5,861 bases of DNA from an uncultured Prevotella sp. Lineage in GTDB: Bacteria > Bacteroidota > Bacteroidia > Bacteroidales > Bacteroidaceae. Each line of letters begins with the position of its first letter. Positions within the stretch are counted from its first letter, which is position 1. Under the pieces are notes generated by a model. It searched no databases. It saw only the letters and a program-made list of their open reading frames with translations, and had not been told where the DNA came from. The DNA lies in NCBI GenBank assembly GCA_900548745.1, contig URLQ01000164.1, forward strand, positions 1-5,861, read 5' to 3'. Position numbers and translations under genes: made by a program. Shown here one piece after another: positions 5,332-5,861 of this stretch.

Positions 5332-5861
5332 TAATTTCATAGACCGTATGAGGCTCCCGTTCCACAAGGACAAGGAGCTTCGTTCGGCCTTATACCACAT
5401 CTTCGGGTTCTATCCCCACCGCATCCATTATTATAAGCTTGCGCTGATGCACAAGAGTGTTACCAAGCGCAACGAAAAGGGAAAGCCTCTCAACAACGAA
5501 CGTCTTGAATTTCTTGGAGATGCTATCCTTGACGCTATTGTCGGCGACATCGTTTATCGTCATTTTGAAGGAAAGCGCGAAGGCTTTCTCACCAGCACCC
5601 GCAGTAAAATAGTGCAGCGCGACACGCTGAACCGTCTTGCTACGGAATTGGGAATCACACAGTTGATAAAAGCAGGCAAACATACTCCCTCCCATAACAG
5701 CTATCTGGGGGGGAATGCGTTTGAGGCGTTGGTCGGCGCAATGTATCTCGACCGTGGCTACGAGGCATGTATGCGCTTTATGGAAAAGCGAATTCTTGCC
5801 CAGCTTATCAACATCGACAAGGTGGCATACAAGGAGATAAACTTCAAGAGCAAGCTCATAG
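5321..5861 (+). CDS. rnc: Ribonuclease III, N-terminal part (cut off by window edge)
   Basis: From ATG at 5321 the frame is open for 180 codons to the window edge, covering the nuclease domain. The dsRNA-binding domain should follow beyond the window. RNase III cuts double-stranded RNA in rRNA and mRNA maturation. The signature NERLEFLGDAI (59-69) supplies Glu60, Glu63 and Asp67; the second metal motif is GGNAFEALVGAMYLD (130-144) with Glu135. Asn132 stands where E. coli has Asp114. The N-terminus is about 22 residues longer than in E. coli, with FGFYPHRIHYYKLALMHKS (28-46) leading into the first motif. The start overlaps fabF by 11 nt; a second ATG directly after (5324) is an equally good start. 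No Shine-Dalgarno is seen, so translational coupling to fabF is likely. A run of seven G (5707-5713) lies in the codons just before Asn132. Confidence 0.95.
   Translation, partial: MMINNFIDRMRLPFHKDKELRSALYHIFGFYPHRIHYYKLALMHKSVTKRNEKGKPLNNERLEFLGDAILDAIVGDIVYRHFEGKREGFLTSTRSKIVQRDTLNRLATELGITQLIKAGKHTPSHNSYLGGNAFEALVGAMYLDRGYEACMRFMEKRILAQLINIDKVAYKEINFKSKLI

Noticed and set aside
1..5861. A search by eye for CRISPR arrays, tRNA or rRNA genes, insertion-sequence ends and toxin-antitoxin or phage-defence genes
   Set aside because: No regular spaced repeats, cloverleaf sequences, transposase motifs or defence-type domains were seen; the genes are envelope, cofactor and lipid-synthesis genes plus one secreted protein.

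Overview
The window looks like a chromosomal segment from a Bacteroidota bacterium, most likely of the Prevotella/Segatella type. The protein styles fit this: a DUF4254 gene paired with a family 9 glycosyltransferase, a secreted protein with a type IX-style C-terminal domain, and RNase III with an Asn in its second metal-binding motif. The promoters fit too: three of the four proposed ones carry TTG and TAnnTTTG-like boxes at the same spacing, and most genes lack a Shine-Dalgarno sequence. The genus is an inference; the phylum is well supported.

Left part, minus strand (1-1377): a two-gene unit encodes a DUF4254 protein (769-1377) followed 21 bp later by a GT9, heptosyltransferase-like glycosyltransferase (747 down to the window edge, C-terminus cut off). 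This is a cell-envelope (LPS core) context. Next, also on the minus strand, is a single gene (1519-2388) for a secreted protein of unknown function with a signal peptide and a C-terminal sorting-like domain. It is more AT-rich than its neighbours and looks like an accessory gene.

Centre: a divergent promoter region (2389-2530) separates that gene from pdxB (2531-3562, plus strand), the 4-phosphoerythronate dehydrogenase of the DXP-dependent vitamin B6 pathway.

Right part, plus strand (3631-5861): a fatty-acid cluster acpP-fabF-rnc. acpP (acyl carrier protein) has its own promoter and is followed by an 18-bp hairpin with a T-tract. fabF (ketoacyl-ACP synthase II) then overlaps the start of rnc (RNase III), which runs off the window. 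The hairpin probably lets acpP be expressed well above fabF-rnc, and it might also be an RNase III substrate.

Most of the window is ordinary core genome. The parts worth a second look are the acpP-fabF hairpin, the DUF4254-GT9 pair, the orphan secreted protein, and the Asp-to-Asn change with an adjacent G7 run in rnc. No RNA genes, CRISPR arrays, insertion sequences or tRNAs were seen, and no gap between genes exceeds about 150 bp.
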